From NCBI RefSeq assembly GCF_000210295.1, contig NC_026744.1, forward strand, positions 620,001-684,000: a DNA stretch of 64,000 nucleotides, in the 5' to 3' direction. How positions within the stretch are numbered: position 1 is the first letter of the stretch; every line of letters starts with the position of its first letter. Shown here piece by piece: positions 61,201 through 64,000 of the stretch. The translations under genes were made by a program, and so were the position numbers. This DNA is from Trypanosoma brucei gambiense DAL972 (Eukaryota > Euglenozoa > Kinetoplastea > Trypanosomatida > Trypanosomatidae). The notes below the pieces were generated by a model that searched no databases, had not been told where the DNA came from, and saw only the letters and a program-made list of their open reading frames with translations.

Positions 61201-64000
61201 TCCACTCAGAGATGAGCTTCACCTTCGCCGGTGTTGCACTGTCTGCTGGGGCGATGAGAGTAAAATTGGCCTCCAAAGCCCACGCTCGGAGGTCTTGCAG
61301 TGCCTCACGTATTTGCACTTCACCCTGAACCCTTGCATGAAGTTGTTTCAGCTCGGTTTCTGCCGCTACAAGCTGTTTGTGATGGTCGAGGATATGACCG
61401 AACGTAAGATCCGTGCTCGTCATCCCCTTCTCTATTTCAAGTAGACGAAACATTTCGTTCCAGTGTTCCGTCATCATACCCTCACCGCGAACAAAACGGA
61501 ACATGGGGACACAAATTGCCCACCCCTCGAGCATGTTATGAAGGTATTGTGCGATGACATCCGTATCACTACCCATATGGGATGCGTTAGCAGTTGCAGT
61601 CAGCTTTGCTTTCCATTCCTTCATGAAGTCCTCAAATACGTATGTGTGCGACCGGAAGGTCAGCCAATCCTCCTTGCGCAATGTATCAAGGCTCTCTCTG
61701 AAGTTATCATAGAGAGTCCACATAGTGGCTGTCTGCGAGACGTCATTAAGCGTGGTTTCCAGTTCATGGAAGTTTGGTGGTGGAAGTTTAAAGTGCAAGC
61801 ATTTAGCTTCAAGCTCTTTTGATTGAGTTTTCAGCTCATCCAACTCGTTGTAGCTGTCCTTCATCTGCGTCAAGGTAGTATCGATCAACGCAGGTTTGCT
61901 CTCTTTAAACGCCTCGAGAAGCTGCGCTTTCATTTTATCCCACTTGGAAGAGAAGCGTTGCCCATCTTTCATATGCTTTTGGATCATGCTGTCCAGCGAG
62001 ACCCGCATTTTTGACATAGAAGCGTCAATAACTTTGTGGTGTGACGCGATTGCCTCGCGCAAGTGTTCCCAACGGGACTTTGTGGAACCGATGTCAATAA
62101 CCGTTCCAGTGTGCTGCCGGAGCACCCGATTCAATTCCTCCGCCTCACTAAACTTTTCTTCATATGATGGCATTGCTGCCACGAATTCTCGATAGGCCTT
62201 ATTTGCCTGTCCAACCTCTTCCATAGTAACAGGTTGCCGTGTGATGACGTTAGAGGCGTTGTACACAAAGGTGTCAATTGCTGACAGCGTCTGCTGCATC
62301 GTCTTACGCATGGCGTTGAGCAATGCCTCCTCGAGGCGATGTAGCTGCTCCTCAACACTCGCCTTTATGGGAATAGTGCTAATAGTGAATCCGTCAATTT
62401 TCATATTATCATCGATGTCACGAAGTTTATTTAACTGCTCCTTCACAACATTAAAACCATCCGAGTAGTTCTTGAGATTCGCGCAAGTTGCTTCGACAAG
62501 TGCGTCAATGTCAGGGCCACCATTTATGCCGCAAGTTCCTACCAGCACATGTGTGCGGAACGCTTTACGGACACGGTTAAGCTTTCCGAAGAGCTCCACC
62601 GCTTTGAGGTGGACGGTAACGATACGGTCCTTGTTTGAAAGTGGTATCAATTTGTACAACTCGTAAGGACCCCCCGATTCCTTCTTCTGTTGGAGGCCGC
62701 GGAAGCGGAGCGGAATACCCACCAACTCGCGCACCTGCTGGTAGTACGCCTCACGCACCGCTTCAAAACTGGGCTTGAACTGTACCTGCCCCTGTTTGAA
62801 CACCAATTCCACCTTAAATTCCTGCATCTTCTCATGCATTGTTTCCAAACCTCGCTGGTATTGGTGCTCTAGCGCTTTGTAGATTTGAGCATCCAGATGA
62901 CGCCGCCAATTGTCATAATTGTCGATGTTGTGAGCATTCAGGAACTCCTCGAATAAGCGCCGCAGACCATCTACAGCCGTACGCCACTGATCCGTTTGGC
63001 CGGCAAGTTCGAGGTTGTGCAACTCTGCCACCTGATTCATGAAGTCAATATGAAAACGGCGGATGCGGCGGTTTTCCACGCACAGTGCGTCCACTGCGTT
63101 TTGGAACCGCATGTTGAGGCCGTCAATTTCGTTGTAGTTAGCAATAGTTACTAACCGCTTGTCGGAGCCCTTGTAGAGCAACTGTGACAAGGCATGATTC
63201 GAGGCTGACTCAAGCATCGACCGCGTACAGTGAATGATTTGCCGTTGCACGGTGTTGTAGTTGCTCACGACCTGCATACTGCGAGTGGTGGCTTTAATAA
63301 GTTTTTCACAGGCCTTAATTACACCCTCCCCCTCCTCACTAATGCGCAAAAGCTCCTCGTGGCGACGACCGCACCAACTACGCATGCTGTATATCTCCTG
63401 TAAGCACTGTTTGATAGATGGATGCACAGTACATGTGATACACTGCTTGTTGGATCCGTTAAATACAACAGCATCTGGTAAACTTGTTAACTTCTTGCAA
63501 TGGTTTTCCATGTTCTGCCTCCAAGCTGCTAATGCCTCGCTCTCCTCTTTTTGCATTTCACCCATAATACCCTCAGCGACCTTCACAACCTGGTCAAGGC
63601 TTGTGGATTTTCCAAAGAGGATGCCAGCAATCTCTGGTATCTGCGCGCACTCCGTCTGGGCGGACTTGGCCATTTTTACAGTATGCAGGTCTGTCGTAGA
63701 CCGCCGCTTGTTATTCTCATAGCGCACTTGGATCTTTTGCAGCTGCTTGATGAGGTGTTCAGCAACACTGGCCATATCACCCTCGACGCCGTTTTTAATC
63801 CCCTCCCGGTTAAGCAGAGTTCTGTGCTGCTTGAGCGTACGGATCAAATCTTCCTGACCCCGCTGATTACTGCCGAAGAGCTGCTTCACGCGACCACGAA
63901 GATGGTCCTCCAGGAAAGAGAACTCTTTTTCAAATTTGCCGATGCACGTTTTCCAGCGGTCATCGGATGTCACCCTCCGGTCCGTAACGCTTTCTCCGTC
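52268..64000 (-). CDS. DHC2: Cytoplasmic dynein-2 (IFT) heavy chain, 5' end outside the window
   Basis: The frame is open from the right edge to TAG at 52268-52270, giving about 3910 residues; the missing N-terminus is probably about 370 residues when compared with DYNC2H1. It is the motor for retrograde intraflagellar transport. AAA1 has GPAGTGKT (60020-60043) and [11 protein letters not shown]. AAA2 has GPSGSGKS (59141-59164). AAA3 has GPEGSGKS (58211-58234) followed by [12 protein letters not shown]. AAA4 has GRPGVGRR (57164-57187), where the lysine is replaced, as is usual in dynein-2. The stalk coiled coils and microtubule-binding domain lie at about 55600-56500. [20 protein letters not shown] and [18 protein letters not shown] are dynein-2 rather than dynein-1 signatures. 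T. brucei has two DHC2 genes; this is likely DHC2.2 (from memory). Confidence 0.92.
   Translation of the reverse strand, partial: [3910 protein letters not shown]

Overview
The window looks like nuclear DNA of a kinetoplastid, almost certainly Trypanosoma brucei. Long intronless genes sit in two same-strand clusters. Most genes are preceded by a polypyrimidine tract and an AG, as expected for spliced-leader trans-splicing, and intergenic DNA is rich in AT, TG and purine microsatellites. The gene set includes a Mex67 with an N-terminal CCCH finger in place of the RRM, a second Mex67-like gene close by, and a dynein-2 heavy chain. From memory this combination fits T. brucei chromosome 11; that placement is inference and was not searched.

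Plus-strand cluster (about 0.9-41.3 kb): a BRO1/ALIX-like ESCRT protein; a large protein with 36 near-identical 51-bp repeats; eRF1; an acidic low-complexity protein of unknown function; the WASH-complex subunit strumpellin; UBA4/MOCS3 (E1-like plus rhodanese, tRNA thiolation); a Mex67-like paralogue without zinc finger; a 4.2-kb stretch without a gene; a CIR_N-domain gene whose frame is broken; cytosolic phenylalanyl-tRNA synthetase beta; the CCCH-type Mex67; a degenerate phosphoglycerate-kinase-like protein joined to a cyclic-nucleotide-binding-like region and a hydrophobic tail; a C-terminal fragment of TTLL12; and a small protein with an MGC acylation motif.

Convergent strand switch (about 41.3-48.4 kb): no gene I can defend. 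It holds a large palindrome with arms 43077-44810 and 45119-47144 around a 308-bp spacer, interrupted by 144 Ns. The sequence on the two sides of the gap overlaps by 148 bp, so the gap looks like a mis-join. Collapsing it gives two arms of exactly 1734 bp.

Minus-strand cluster (48.4 kb to the right edge): the diverged paralogue of the small acylated protein, the complete TTLL12 gene, and a dynein-2 (retrograde intraflagellar transport) heavy chain that runs off the window. The TTLL12 3' end plus its downstream flank (757 bp) is present almost identically, inverted, on both sides of the strand switch, as if copied by gene conversion.

The genes form no operon-like pathway. They are a typical trypanosome mixture of housekeeping, trafficking, RNA-export and cytoskeletal genes. 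The points most worth a second look are the strand-switch palindrome with its faulty gap, the homogenised 36-copy repeat with a higher-order block, the PGK-like pseudoenzyme fusion, the broken CIR_N gene, and a 255-nt AG-free zone ahead of Mex67.
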